Of a DNA stretch of 64,000 nt, positions 49,708 through 58,748 are shown piece after piece. The translations under genes and the position numbers were made by a program. The notes under the pieces are model-generated. The model saw only the letters and a list, made by a program, of their open reading frames with translations, ran no database searches and was not told where the DNA came from. Each line of letters starts with the position of its first letter. Within the stretch, counting starts at the first letter, position 1. Source of the DNA: Sinanaerobacter chloroacetimidivorans (GTDB lineage Bacteria; Bacillota; Clostridia; Peptostreptococcales; Anaerovoracaceae); assembly GCF_018128545.1 (NCBI RefSeq), contig NZ_JAGSND010000008.1, forward strand, positions 140,752 through 204,751. Reading direction: 5' to 3'.

Positions 49708-51123
49708 ATGAAAGGAAAGGATTATAAAGCTATCCTGCAGCTTGTTACTCAAAACATCAATGAAGGTATTTATATTGTTCGGGCTGATGGAATGAGTATG
49801 ATGTATAACGATAGAATGTCTAAACTGGAAGAAATGAGAATAGAGGATGTTATAGGCAAAAATGTCAAAGAAGTTCAATCCCATATTCCTGATGAAGAAA
49901 GCACATTAATGAAGGCTTTAAAATATAAAATTACGACTCCGGATTATCATCAAACGTTCATTAACCAATATGGAAAAGAAATTACAACAATAAATACAAC
50001 AGTTCCGGTTATCAATGAGAATGGTGAAGTAATTGCTGCGGTTGAGATTGCTAAAGATGTTACTGAAATTAAAGAAATGTCTAATACAATTCTTGATTTA
50101 CAAAGTGAAGCTATTAATACAGCTAAATTTAAAAATAAGGAAATTAAAACTTATACTTTTGAAAATTTGATTGGTAGTAGTGAAAACTTTTCTAAAGTCT
50201 TAGATAAATGTAAAAGAGCATCAAAAGTAACTGCATCGGTACTAATTTATGGAGAAACCGGAACTGGAAAGGAATTAATTGCGCAAAGTATACATAATGA
50301 AAGTGACAGAAAAGGCAAACCGTTTTTAGCACAAAATTGTGCTGCTTTACCTGAGAGTTTGTTGGAAGGGATATTATTTGGAACCTCTAAGGGTGGGTTT
50401 ACAGGAGCGATAGATCGTGAAGGATTATTTGAACAGGCAAACGGAGGAACATTGTTATTGGATGAAATCAGCGCTATGCCATATGATCTTCAAAGCAAAC
50501 TGCTTCGTGTACTCCAGGAAAACTATATCAGAAGAGTCGGCGGTACGAAGGATATTCCTATTGATGTAAGAATCATTGCAACAATCAATGAAAAAGCAGA
50601 AGATTTAATAATAAATGGCAAATTGAGACAGGATCTATATTACAGGTTGAAAATTATTGAAATCAACGTTCCTCCTTTAAGGGAACGTAAAAGTGATATT
50701 TTACCGTTGATTGAATACTTTTTAAAAAAATACAGCAGCGAATTTAAGAAGCACATAAAAGGTATCAGTGATAAGGGGAAAGAATTACTTATAAACTATG
50801 AATATCCAGGCAATATAAGAGAATTAGAACATATTATAATGTCAATCATTTCAATGAGCGAAGATGAGGATTTCATAAAAGAAGATCAATTGGAGCTTCC
50901 GATCAACACAAGACCCCAAAAAAAAGTTGAAGTTACGGATAACTTAAAAGACCTGGGGCTTGAAAAGTATATTGATAATATTGAGAAAGCAATCATTATA
51001 GAAGCTGTTGAAAATTCAGGCGGGTTTGTTTCTAAAGCCGCAAAGCAGCTTGGATTGAAAAGGCAGACCTTACAATATAAACTAAGAAAATATGGTATTC
51101 AAGCGTGCGATGATACTAAATAA
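49708..51123 (+). CDS. Sigma-54-dependent transcriptional activator (PAS, AAA+, Fis)
   Basis: A 471-residue enhancer-binding protein. A PAS domain covers about 10-125 (GIYIVRADGMSMMYNDRM), followed by the AAA+ domain with GETGTGKELIA (Walker A), the sigma-54 contact loop GGFTGA (the usual GAFTGA has Ala second), GGTLLLDEIS (Walker B) and RQDLYYRLKI. The end is a Fis helix-turn-helix (GGFVSKAAKQLGLKRQTLQYKL). It diverges from the amino acid operon and very likely activates it in response to a small molecule bound by the PAS domain. The ATG at 49708 is taken because it follows GGAGG; the longer frame would run through the binding site. Confidence 0.92.
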   Translation: MKGKDYKAILQLVTQNINEGIYIVRADGMSMMYNDRMSKLEEMRIEDVIGKNVKEVQSHIPDEESTLMKALKYKITTPDYHQTFINQYGKEITTINTTVPVINENGEVIAAVEIAKDVTEIKEMSNTILDLQSEAINTAKFKNKEIKTYTFENLIGSSENFSKVLDKCKRASKVTASVLIYGETGTGKELIAQSIHNESDRKGKPFLAQNCAALPESLLEGILFGTSKGGFTGAIDREGLFEQANGGTLLLDEISAMPYDLQSKLLRVLQENYIRRVGGTKDIPIDVRIIATINEKAEDLIINGKLRQDLYYRLKIIEINVPPLRERKSDILPLIEYFLKKYSSEFKKHIKGISDKGKELLINYEYPGNIRELEHIIMSIISMSEDEDFIKEDQLELPINTRPQKKVEVTDNLKDLGLEKYIDNIEKAIIIEAVENSGGFVSKAAKQLGLKRQTLQYKLRKYGIQACDDTK

Positions 51124-51281
51124 AGAGTAATGCAGTCGTTTTTCCTTGCTTTTCCAACCGTTATCATGTACAATTAACCGTTAAGGATACTTTTCAAAAT
51201 ACAGAAATGTAATGAAAATTGAAAAATTACCGATAATAAAATCATATAAAGAATGTAAAGATCGCATAAGAAAGGAATGGA
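51124..51281 (+). other. Spacer before the DEAD-box gene
   Basis: AT-rich, no gene. TTAAGGAT-like and AACCGTTA words occur twice near 51157-51186, but no convincing terminator or promoter pair is visible. Confidence 0.3.
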
Positions 51282-52919
51282 ATGAAAAACTTAATATTTA
51301 AAGAATTGAACCTATCACACGAAGTACAAAAAGCCTTAAGCCAAATGGGTTTTGAAGAAGCAACTCCCATTCAATCCAAATCCATACCGTATATTATGGA
51401 AGGCAGAGATATTCTCGGACAAGCTCAGACCGGAACGGGAAAGACCTGTGCCTTTGGTATCCCTGCCATCGAAATGATAGATCTTACGTTACCTAGCGTT
51501 CAGGTTTTAGTTCTTTGTCCTACCAGAGAATTAGCCATCCAGGTGGCGGAAGAGCTGAAAAATGTATCAAAATTTAAAAAAGGTCTCAGAATTCTTCCTA
51601 TTTATGGGGGGCAATCCATTGACCGGCAAATCATGGCTCTAAAGAACAAGCCTCAGATCATCGTCGGTACACCGGGAAGAGTCATGGATCACATGAGAAG
51701 ACGGACGCTAAAGCTGGCCAACTTGAAGATGTTGATTTTGGACGAAGCGGATGAGATGCTCAATATGGGATTCCGGGAAGACATCGATGTGATTTTGCAG
51801 GATCTTCCAACAGACAGACAAACGCTGCTTTTCTCGGCTACCATATCCAGTGAAATAAAAGAAATTACGAAATTATATCAGAAAAATCCGGAACACGTGG
51901 TTACCGTACAAAAGGAGCTTACCATTCCCAGCATCGAGCAATTTTATCTTGAGGTGCGGGAATCATCCAAGCTTGAACTATTATGCAGATTGGTTGATGC
52001 CAAAAATATTAAATTAGGTATTGTGTTCTGCAATACAAAAAAACGGGTGGATGAACTTACCAGTTCCCTTCAGGCCAGAGGCTATTCGGCTGAATCTCTT
52101 CATGGTGATATGAAGCAGACGGAACGTGACAGAGTGATGACTAAGTTCAGGAAAGGTCAGATCGAAATTCTGGTTGCCACGGACGTGGCTGCCCGAGGAA
52201 TTGATGTCAATGATATTGAAGCTGTGTTCAACTACGATATCCCAAGTGATGAAGAATACTATGTACATCGTATCGGAAGAACCGGAAGGGCAGGGAAGAA
52301 GGGCGTATCTTATTCCTTTGTCTTTGGAAGAGATATCTATAAACTGAAAGATATTCAGCGTTTTACCAAGTCGGAAATTCTGCCGATGAGACCGCCAAGT
52401 ATTTCTGATGTGGAAGAAGTAAAGCTTGATGCTGCGGTGAATCAGGTTGTCTCCCTTTTGGAGGACGGCGGGTATTCAAAATATCATAACGCCATTGAAA
52501 AAATATTAACGGAAGCCGACGATGTAACCAGTCTGGATGTGGCGGCTGCTCTGTTTAAGCTGGCATTCGATGAACTGGACCGCAGCTATGAGGTTTCCGA
52601 TCTGGATGACGAGGCAAGCTATTACAGAAAGGATGGAATGGTTCGTTTATTCATGAATGTAGGAACGATGGATAAGATCCAACCAAAGAATATTGTTCAG
52701 GGCATTGCATCCAAGTCCTCTTTATCAGGAAAGTTAATCGGCGCGATCGATATTCATAAGCAATTTACTTTTGTTGAAGTCCCTGAAGAGTACGCCGACG
52801 AGGTCATGGCTTCCATGAGAGATTTTACCCATAGAGGAAGACTCGTATCCGTAGAGAAAGCAGGGAAAAGACAGAGACCCAAAGGAAACAAGGGAAGAGG
52901 AAGCAAAAAGAGATATTAA
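51282..52919 (+). CDS. DEAD-box RNA helicase
   Basis: A 545-residue ATP-dependent RNA helicase. The two RecA domains hold the Q motif region, AQTGTGKTCAFGIP (motif I), PTRELAIQV, GTPGRVMDH, DEADEML, FSATI, HGDMKQTERDRVM, ATDVAARGIDV and HRIGRTGRAG. The C-terminus has a DbpA-type RNA-binding domain (about 460-525) and a basic KRQRPKGNKGRGSKKRY tail. This form resembles the DeaD/CsdA and DbpA/YxiN group that works on ribosome assembly and cold-stress RNA. AAAGGAATGG precedes the ATG. Confidence 0.94.
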   Translation: MKNLIFKELNLSHEVQKALSQMGFEEATPIQSKSIPYIMEGRDILGQAQTGTGKTCAFGIPAIEMIDLTLPSVQVLVLCPTRELAIQVAEELKNVSKFKKGLRILPIYGGQSIDRQIMALKNKPQIIVGTPGRVMDHMRRRTLKLANLKMLILDEADEMLNMGFREDIDVILQDLPTDRQTLLFSATISSEIKEITKLYQKNPEHVVTVQKELTIPSIEQFYLEVRESSKLELLCRLVDAKNIKLGIVFCNTKKRVDELTSSLQARGYSAESLHGDMKQTERDRVMTKFRKGQIEILVATDVAARGIDVNDIEAVFNYDIPSDEEYYVHRIGRTGRAGKKGVSYSFVFGRDIYKLKDIQRFTKSEILPMRPPSISDVEEVKLDAAVNQVVSLLEDGGYSKYHNAIEKILTEADDVTSLDVAAALFKLAFDELDRSYEVSDLDDEASYYRKDGMVRLFMNVGTMDKIQPKNIVQGIASKSSLSGKLIGAIDIHKQFTFVEVPEEYADEVMASMRDFTHRGRLVSVEKAGKRQRPKGNKGRGSKKRY

Positions 52920-52932
52920 ATTATCTCTTTTT
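52905..52932. terminator. Bidirectional terminator, helicase / ABC-F
   Basis: AAAAAGAGATA and TATCTCTTTTT form a perfect 11-bp stem around six bases; the helicase stop codon is in the loop region. Confidence 0.9.
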
Positions 52933-52935
52933 CTT

Positions 52936-54729
52936 TTATTTCTTCATTTGTTCTGCAAGCTCGTTGAGGTAAATCCAACGTTCCATCTTAAAGGTTAGTT
53001 CCTGATCCAAAGCTTCTTTTCTCAGCAATAACTCCTGCAGCAGAAGATGGTTTGAGGTTTCTTTTGCTATTTGGTCATCCAGATCGGCAAGCTGATCCTC
53101 CAGGCAGGCAATTTCTCCATCGATGGATTCATATTCTCGCTGTTCATTATAAGTAAATTTTACTTTAGCAGGTTTTGCTGCATCGGATTTTTTAGGATTG
53201 TTTTTGTCTGCTTTTTGAATAATGCTGCTTTTCTGCTCTTCTTTTTCCAGTTGATGCATTTCCAAATAATCGGAGTAACCGCCCGGATAGTGGCCGATCT
53301 CTCCATTTCCCTGGAAAGCAAAGATTCGTACAGCCACACGATCCAGAAAATACCGGTCATGGGATACTGCAATGACTGCTCCGGGAAAGGAATCCAGATA
53401 ATCCTCAAGGATGGTTAACGTCTGGATATCCAAGTCGTTGGTAGGCTCATCGAAGATTAAAACATTGGGTGCACTCATGAGTATTTTTAATAAGTATAAT
53501 CTCCTGCGCTCTCCTCCTGATAATCTCCCTAAGGGTACTGAATGCATGAAACTGGGGAATAAAAATCGTTCCAGCATCTGGCTTGCAGAGAGGGTGCCAT
53601 GATCTGTGGAAACTTGATACGCTTCGCTTTGGATATAATCTATAACTCGCAGAGAAAGATCCATTTCTTCATTCTCCTGAGAAAAATATCCGATTTTTAC
53701 GGTCTCTCCAATTTCAATATTTCCTTTGTCCAGAGGGAGGACCCCCAATATCATTTTTAAAAGGGTGGACTTGCCGGAACCGTTAGGTCCTACAATTCCA
53801 ACTCGGTCATTTCTCAAAAAAGTATATGAAAAATCGGTAATTAATACTTTATTACCGAAGCTTTTACTAATGTGATGCAGTTCCAGTACTTTTTTTCCCA
53901 ATCTGCTGTTTTTTGTTTGGAGCTGCAGCTTTTCCTGGCTGAACTGAAGAGCGGAATTTTTCAGCTCTTCGAATCGCTCGAGCCTTGATTTGGATTTTGT
54001 GCCTCTTGCCCGAACACCTCTGCGGATCCACTGAAGTTCTTTTCGGTACAGCGTGAGCCGCTTTCTTTCCGAAGAGAGGGCCATTTCCTCTCTGGCAATT
54101 TTTCCATCCAGATACTTTGAATAGTTTCCTTCATAAAAATAGAGGGCATCTCCGGTTAATTCACCAATTTTGTTGGTTACACGGTCAAGGAAATAACGGT
54201 CATGGGTGATCAAGACAATCGCTCCGGATTGATTCACAAGATATTTTTCAAGCCAATCGGCCATTTCACTATCGATATGATTGGTAGGTTCATCCAGAAT
54301 CAATAAATCCACAGGATGAACCAATACGCCGGCCAGTGCGACACGTTTTTTTTCTCCGCCAGACAGCTGATATACAGGTTTTTCAAAATCACTGATCCCA
54401 AGTTTTGTTAAAATAGTTTTACATTCAAACTCTCTGACATCACGTTCGTGTTCCGGAATTTCCAGAAGAATCTGTTCCATTACAGACAGCTCTTTTTGAA
54501 AAGAGGGGTTTTGAGGAAGGTAGCCGATAGTAATTCCATTGGTTTTTGTAATAGTTCCGCTATCCGCTTCTTCCAGCCCTGCAAGAATTTTAAGCAGGGT
54601 AGACTTGCCGGTTCCATTGACTCCGATAAGGCCAATTTTATCTCCTTCATGGATGCTGAGGCTGATTTCTTTTAACAAAGGTACTTCCGTATAGCTTTTC
54701 GATATTTTATCGGCGTTTAGTAAAATCAT
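52936..54729 (-). CDS. ABC-F family ATPase (Uup-like)
   Basis: A 597-residue soluble protein with two ABC ATPase domains, no membrane part and a linker of charged helices: GVNGTGKSTLLKIL and LSGGEKKRVALAGVL in the first, GPNGSGKSTLLKM and LSGGERRRLYLLK in the second. The C-terminal 80 residues form a coiled coil (EREYESIDGEIACLEDQLADL-like, key part EIACLEDQLADLDDQ), as in Uup. ABC-F proteins act on stalled ribosomes; some give antibiotic resistance, which cannot be judged here. The upstream region is a long simple repeat. No AGGAGG is seen close to the ATG; the sequence before it is AGTTAGGACAG. Confidence 0.92.
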   Translation of the reverse strand: MILLNADKISKSYTEVPLLKEISLSIHEGDKIGLIGVNGTGKSTLLKILAGLEEADSGTITKTNGITIGYLPQNPSFQKELSVMEQILLEIPEHERDVREFECKTILTKLGISDFEKPVYQLSGGEKKRVALAGVLVHPVDLLILDEPTNHIDSEMADWLEKYLVNQSGAIVLITHDRYFLDRVTNKIGELTGDALYFYEGNYSKYLDGKIAREEMALSSERKRLTLYRKELQWIRRGVRARGTKSKSRLERFEELKNSALQFSQEKLQLQTKNSRLGKKVLELHHISKSFGNKVLITDFSYTFLRNDRVGIVGPNGSGKSTLLKMILGVLPLDKGNIEIGETVKIGYFSQENEEMDLSLRVIDYIQSEAYQVSTDHGTLSASQMLERFLFPSFMHSVPLGRLSGGERRRLYLLKILMSAPNVLIFDEPTNDLDIQTLTILEDYLDSFPGAVIAVSHDRYFLDRVAVRIFAFQGNGEIGHYPGGYSDYLEMHQLEKEEQKSSIIQKADKNNPKKSDAAKPAKVKFTYNEQREYESIDGEIACLEDQLADLDDQIAKETSNHLLLQELLLRKEALDQELTFKMERWIYLNELAEQMKK

Positions 54730-54743
54730 CTGTCTGTCCTAAC

Positions 54744-54848
54744 TTTCTATCTATCTATTTATTTATCTATCTATTTTATTTATCTATCTATTTATCTTTC
54801 TATCTTTCTATCTTTCTATCTTTCTATCTTTTTATCTATCTATTTACT
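54744..54848. repeat. Simple-sequence tract of TATC/TTTC units
   Basis: About 105 bases of imperfect tetranucleotide repeats (ctat, ctttctat), lying 15 bases upstream of the ABC-F start. On the coding strand it reads as GATA/GAAA repeats inside the leader. Confidence 0.9.
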
Positions 54849-54909
54849 TATATGATAACATAATCTTTTTCCTAAGTCATATACCGAAATATACTGAAAT
54901 CAGAAAAAA

Positions 54910-54935
54910 AGAATGTCGGAGATAACCGACATTCT
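54910..54935 (-). terminator. Terminator after the dihydropyrimidinase gene
   Basis: AGAATGTCGG and CCGACATTCT form a 10-bp stem with a six-base loop; seven T follow on the minus strand. Confidence 0.9.
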
Positions 54936-54946
54936 ATGATTCAGAC

Positions 54947-56350
54947 TTAAAGGCAAGGACCGGTAAATTTAAGCGGTTTGCACTTGATAAACTTTCCGTC
55001 ACCTTTTTTGCCCAGGAATTCGCCGTCTTTATAAACCAGATTTCCTCTGCTGTATGTGGCAACAGGGTAACCTTTCAGTTTGGCACCTTCCCAGATCGTA
55101 TGATCCGTATCACCGTGCATAGCGTCATTGGTGATTGTAAAGTTCTTCTTAGGATCGTAAATTACGATATCGGCGTCAAGACCAGGCAGCAGGTCACCCT
55201 TCACATGGTCTAAGCCGAATAATTTAGACGGATTTGTCGCGCAAAGTTCAACAGCCTTATTAAATGAAATTCTGCCCTTGTTTGCTTCAGAAAGCATGTA
55301 AGGATACATATTTTCAATACCGGCACAACCATTTGGAATCGTTGTGAAATTACCTGGTTTACCGTCTTTTGTAGTGATTCCCCAGTCTTTTTCAGCTTGT
55401 GTAAACGGGCAATGGTCAGTTGCAACGGTTGCAATATCGCCTCGTTTGATTCCAGCCCAAATAGCATCCTGAGATTCTTTACCTTTCATTGGAGGTGAGC
55501 AAACGAAGTCTCTGCCACGTTCTCTCTTATAAACTTCATTGGTAAAATATAAGTATTGAGGACAAGTTTCAGCAAAGATCGGATATCCTTCGTCTCTTGC
55601 TTTTGTGACTGCTTCTACACCTTGCTTATTTGCCAGATGAACGATATAGAGTGAAGTTCCGGCCATTTTTGCCAGGTTGATGGCTCTGACGTCTGCTTCT
55701 CCTTCAACATCCTCATTCTTAGCCATGTAATGCCACCATGCATCTGTTTTGCCTTCTGCTAAGTATTGCTTTACCAATACGTTGTTCACGTCTCTATTTT
55801 CAGCGTGAACTCCTACCAAAGCGCCGATTTTGGCAGCTTTCTGCAAAACCTGATAGAAGGAACCATCATCAACACCGAAATCATAAACCATGAATACTTT
55901 GAAAGAAGGAACACCGTATTTAACGGCATCTTCCATGGAATCAAGTAGTTCAGGAGTTGTTACGTCGCAAACACCAACATGGAAGGAGTAGTCAACTGCT
56001 ACATCGGGAGCAGCGATAGCATCTCTTCTCTTAATGGCATCAACCATTGTTTCGCCTTTTCCCTGAAGAACAAAATCAAATACTGTTGTGGTTCCGCCGC
56101 ATGCTGCAGATCTTGTACCAGCATAGTAATCATCTGTTGAAATTGTGCCTCCAAAAGGCATAGCAAGATGGGTATGTCCATCGATGGCGCCTGGGAGTAC
56201 CAGTTTGCCTTTTGCATCAACAACTTCTGTTCCTTTTTCCGGTTTCAGGTTCTGTCCGATTGCCATGATCTTTCCGTCTTTTACGGCAAGGTCGGCTTTA
56301 ATTGTGGAATCTGCTGTTACGATAGTACCGTTTTTAATTAATAGATCCAA
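54947..56350 (-). CDS. hydA: Dihydropyrimidinase / hydantoinase
   Basis: A 467-residue amidohydrolase that opens dihydropyrimidine or hydantoin rings. The binuclear metal site is complete: DGHTHL (two His), the carboxylated Lys in FKVFMVYD, VHAENRD, IVHLANKQG and ATDHCPFT (Asp). The start MDLLIKNGTIV is conserved in the family and is coded by TTG at 56350, nine bases after AAGGAGG; the open frame extends 14 codons upstream through the ribosome site. The next gene upstream encodes an NCS1 nucleobase/hydantoin permease, so uptake and hydrolysis go together. Pyrimidine breakdown or use of hydantoins is likely; specificity is not readable. Confidence 0.92.
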   Translation of the reverse strand: MDLLIKNGTIVTADSTIKADLAVKDGKIMAIGQNLKPEKGTEVVDAKGKLVLPGAIDGHTHLAMPFGGTISTDDYYAGTRSAACGGTTTVFDFVLQGKGETMVDAIKRRDAIAAPDVAVDYSFHVGVCDVTTPELLDSMEDAVKYGVPSFKVFMVYDFGVDDGSFYQVLQKAAKIGALVGVHAENRDVNNVLVKQYLAEGKTDAWWHYMAKNEDVEGEADVRAINLAKMAGTSLYIVHLANKQGVEAVTKARDEGYPIFAETCPQYLYFTNEVYKRERGRDFVCSPPMKGKESQDAIWAGIKRGDIATVATDHCPFTQAEKDWGITTKDGKPGNFTTIPNGCAGIENMYPYMLSEANKGRISFNKAVELCATNPSKLFGLDHVKGDLLPGLDADIVIYDPKKNFTITNDAMHGDTDHTIWEGAKLKGYPVATYSRGNLVYKDGEFLGKKGDGKFIKCKPLKFTGPCL

Positions 56351-56481
56351 TTGTAAAACCCTCCTTTTCTTTCTTCTTTGCACACTGGGCAAATAGTTTT
56401 TAAGATAAGCAGAAGCCCCTGGGTCACAAGGGCTCCTGATTCTTTATAGTATCATAATTTTTAAAAACAATTATTCAAGGA

Positions 56482-57993
56482 CTATCTTTCAGTCATAGCT
56501 TCTTCTTCTTCATCGCTGATGAAGGAAGTAGTTTCGTTTTTCATAAGAAGTACATAAACTGCCAAACCAATAACAAATCCTATTACATATCCGTTAGCGG
56601 AAACCCACTTTAAGGAAGCAACGCCTAAGCTGCCGAGAGTTGGAAGGATAAATCCGCAAATCCAAGCGATGATGGCTCTGATGTTCCATCCGCTCTGATA
56701 CCAGTATCTGCCTTCGCTGCCCTGATATAATGCCATTACATCGATATTTCTCTTCTTTACGATGTAGTAGTCAGCAATAAAGATAGCTGCGATAGGAGCT
56801 AGGATACCGCCGTAAGTTCCGAGCCATCCGAAGATGAAAGCGCCGGCACCGCCGAAAATCCACCAAGGACGATAAGCGATTGCTAATAAGCAAGCTACGG
56901 TTACACCAACCTTGTAGCTGATTTTTTTAGGAGCAATATTAGAGAAGCCGTTGGCAGGAGCAACTACGTTTGCAGCAATATTGGTAGTAATTGTTGCAAT
57001 GATTACGCCGACGGATACGATAAATGAGATAAATGCGTTGTCAATCAGAGGAAGCACTGCAGTTGGGTCGAAGATTGCATTTCCTAAAGCAAGCTTTGTG
57101 GCCTGAGCAAAGAACGCACCAACGAATGCACATAATGCCATCATAACAGGCATTCCGTATAACTGGCCTCTGAACTGTGCTTTCTGTGATTTTGCATATC
57201 TGGAGAAGTCAGGAATATTTAACGCCATGGTAGCCCAGAATGCGATATTCGCAGTTAATCCGCCAAGGAACACATATAAGAAACCGCCGCTCTGAGCAAC
57301 GAGATCCATATCGGTAGCAGCCTGGGTTACATCTCCGAAGGAGAAACCTGAATTTGTTGCAAGAAGCACTGACCAGATGAAAAGTGCTATGGTTAATACA
57401 ACTAAGATCGGAGCTCCTAAAGCTTCCAGGTATTTGATGCTTTCAGATCCCATAACGGTAATCCACCAAACAGCAAACAGGAAGATACCAAATCCGATGA
57501 ATGGAGCAGCCGGCATTGCAGCAAAGGATGGAACGAAAGCAGCTACCAAAGATACGATGGCGGCACCACCGATCCAGGATTGAACAGCGTTCCAGCCGCA
57601 AGCTGTAAGTGCTCTGGAAAGGGAAGGAATATGAGCACCGATAGGTCCAAAGGTTAATCTTGCAAATACAGGGAACGGGATACCGTACTTAGTACCTGCA
57701 TGAGAGTTTAATTGAATAGGGATCAGGATAATAATGTTTCCTAATGCTACATTGAATACGGCAAGCCAAGGGGATAACCCTAGAACTACCAATGAGGATG
57801 CCATTGTGAAAGATGGAATACAAACTGACATACCGATCCATAGAGAAGTAATGTGGTAAGTAGTCCAAGTTCTCTGGGAGAGAGTAGTTGGTGCCAAATC
57901 TTCGTTGTAATACTTAGATGAGGTCAACTCGGCGCGAGCGGCATCGGTTAATTCATATAAACCGTCGCGTTCTTTTTGCGTGTACTTTGACAT
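56482..57993 (-). CDS. NCS1-family nucleobase/hydantoin/allantoin permease
   Basis: A 503-residue cation symporter with 12 helices, close to the NCS1 family (Mhp1, PucI): it begins YELTDAARAELTSSKYYNEDLAPT, has TTYHITSLWIGMSVCIPSF, GLSPWLAVFNVALGNI, and NIPDFSRYAKSQKAQF in the middle. It should import the substrate of the dihydropyrimidinase encoded 131 bases downstream. The ATG at 57993 has GGAGG 8 bases upstream. It ends with TAG. A small hairpin (AGCCC/GGGCT, 56411-56431) separates it from hydA and may reduce read-through. Confidence 0.9.
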   Translation of the reverse strand: MSKYTQKERDGLYELTDAARAELTSSKYYNEDLAPTTLSQRTWTTYHITSLWIGMSVCIPSFTMASSLVVLGLSPWLAVFNVALGNIIILIPIQLNSHAGTKYGIPFPVFARLTFGPIGAHIPSLSRALTACGWNAVQSWIGGAAIVSLVAAFVPSFAAMPAAPFIGFGIFLFAVWWITVMGSESIKYLEALGAPILVVLTIALFIWSVLLATNSGFSFGDVTQAATDMDLVAQSGGFLYVFLGGLTANIAFWATMALNIPDFSRYAKSQKAQFRGQLYGMPVMMALCAFVGAFFAQATKLALGNAIFDPTAVLPLIDNAFISFIVSVGVIIATITTNIAANVVAPANGFSNIAPKKISYKVGVTVACLLAIAYRPWWIFGGAGAFIFGWLGTYGGILAPIAAIFIADYYIVKKRNIDVMALYQGSEGRYWYQSGWNIRAIIAWICGFILPTLGSLGVASLKWVSANGYVIGFVIGLAVYVLLMKNETTSFISDEEEEAMTER

Positions 57994-58136
57994 TAAAACA
58001 CCTCCATAAAAATTTAACATGTGTAAGATTATTACTGTTTCATTATACAATACTATTTTAGAAATGTAACTAGTTTTTTTTTTGAATACACTAATTATTT
58101 TCTAAACTTCAAAATCTTCTGATAAATGGATGATTC

Positions 58137-58748
58137 CTATTTTTTAAGACCTGAAAAAAGTATCTTGTAAAGTTCCCCCAGATCCCAAACCTCAGATTTT
58201 TCAATGTTAATGAAGCATGAAGGACCTATGGTATTATAGTTGAAACTGATAAAAGAGTTGACAGCACCCATAATACAGGTAGCTGTCAATAAAGGGTCGA
58301 CATCCAAAAATTCTCCCTTTTCAATTCCTTCCTTTATAATACTGTGCATAATCTTCAATTTATATGCAATTAATTTATGGATTTCGTCAACGAGAACCTG
58401 ATTATGAAAAATATCAGACTTGATAAGAATGTCGGCAAGCATATTTTTATTGGAGCCGAATTTTGTTGTATTAAAAACTTCAAATTCGATATATTCTTTA
58501 ATTTTCGTTTCACAGCTTATCTCTTTGTCAATCAGAAGGGACAGATCCTTGTATGGATCTGCCACCTTCGTTTTAAATAGTTCAAGAATGATTGTATCCT
58601 TGCTGTCAAAATATTCGTAAACGGTACCTTTTCCGATTCCTGCGGCGTCCGAGATATCGATGATTTTCGTATCCCAGAAGCCTTTTTCCATAAAGAGCCG
58701 ATAGGCTGTTTCCAATATCAGATCTCGCTTGGATTTTTTTTCTTTCAT
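58137..58748 (-). CDS. TetR-family repressor of the RND efflux operon
   Basis: A 203-residue regulator with an N-terminal helix-turn-helix (RDLILETAYRLFMEKGFWDTKII, then GIGKGTVYEYFDSKDTI) and a ligand-binding all-helical C-terminus. Its start overlaps the stop of the RND pump gene by four bases (ATGA), so it is translated with the pump and likely controls it by feedback. Two matched palindromes flank the operon promoter at 62992-63009 and 63056-63073 and are its probable operators. The ligand is unknown. It ends with TAG. Confidence 0.9.
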   Translation of the reverse strand: MKEKKSKRDLILETAYRLFMEKGFWDTKIIDISDAAGIGKGTVYEYFDSKDTIILELFKTKVADPYKDLSLLIDKEISCETKIKEYIEFEVFNTTKFGSNKNMLADILIKSDIFHNQVLVDEIHKLIAYKLKIMHSIIKEGIEKGEFLDVDPLLTATCIMGAVNSFISFNYNTIGPSCFINIEKSEVWDLGELYKILFSGLKK

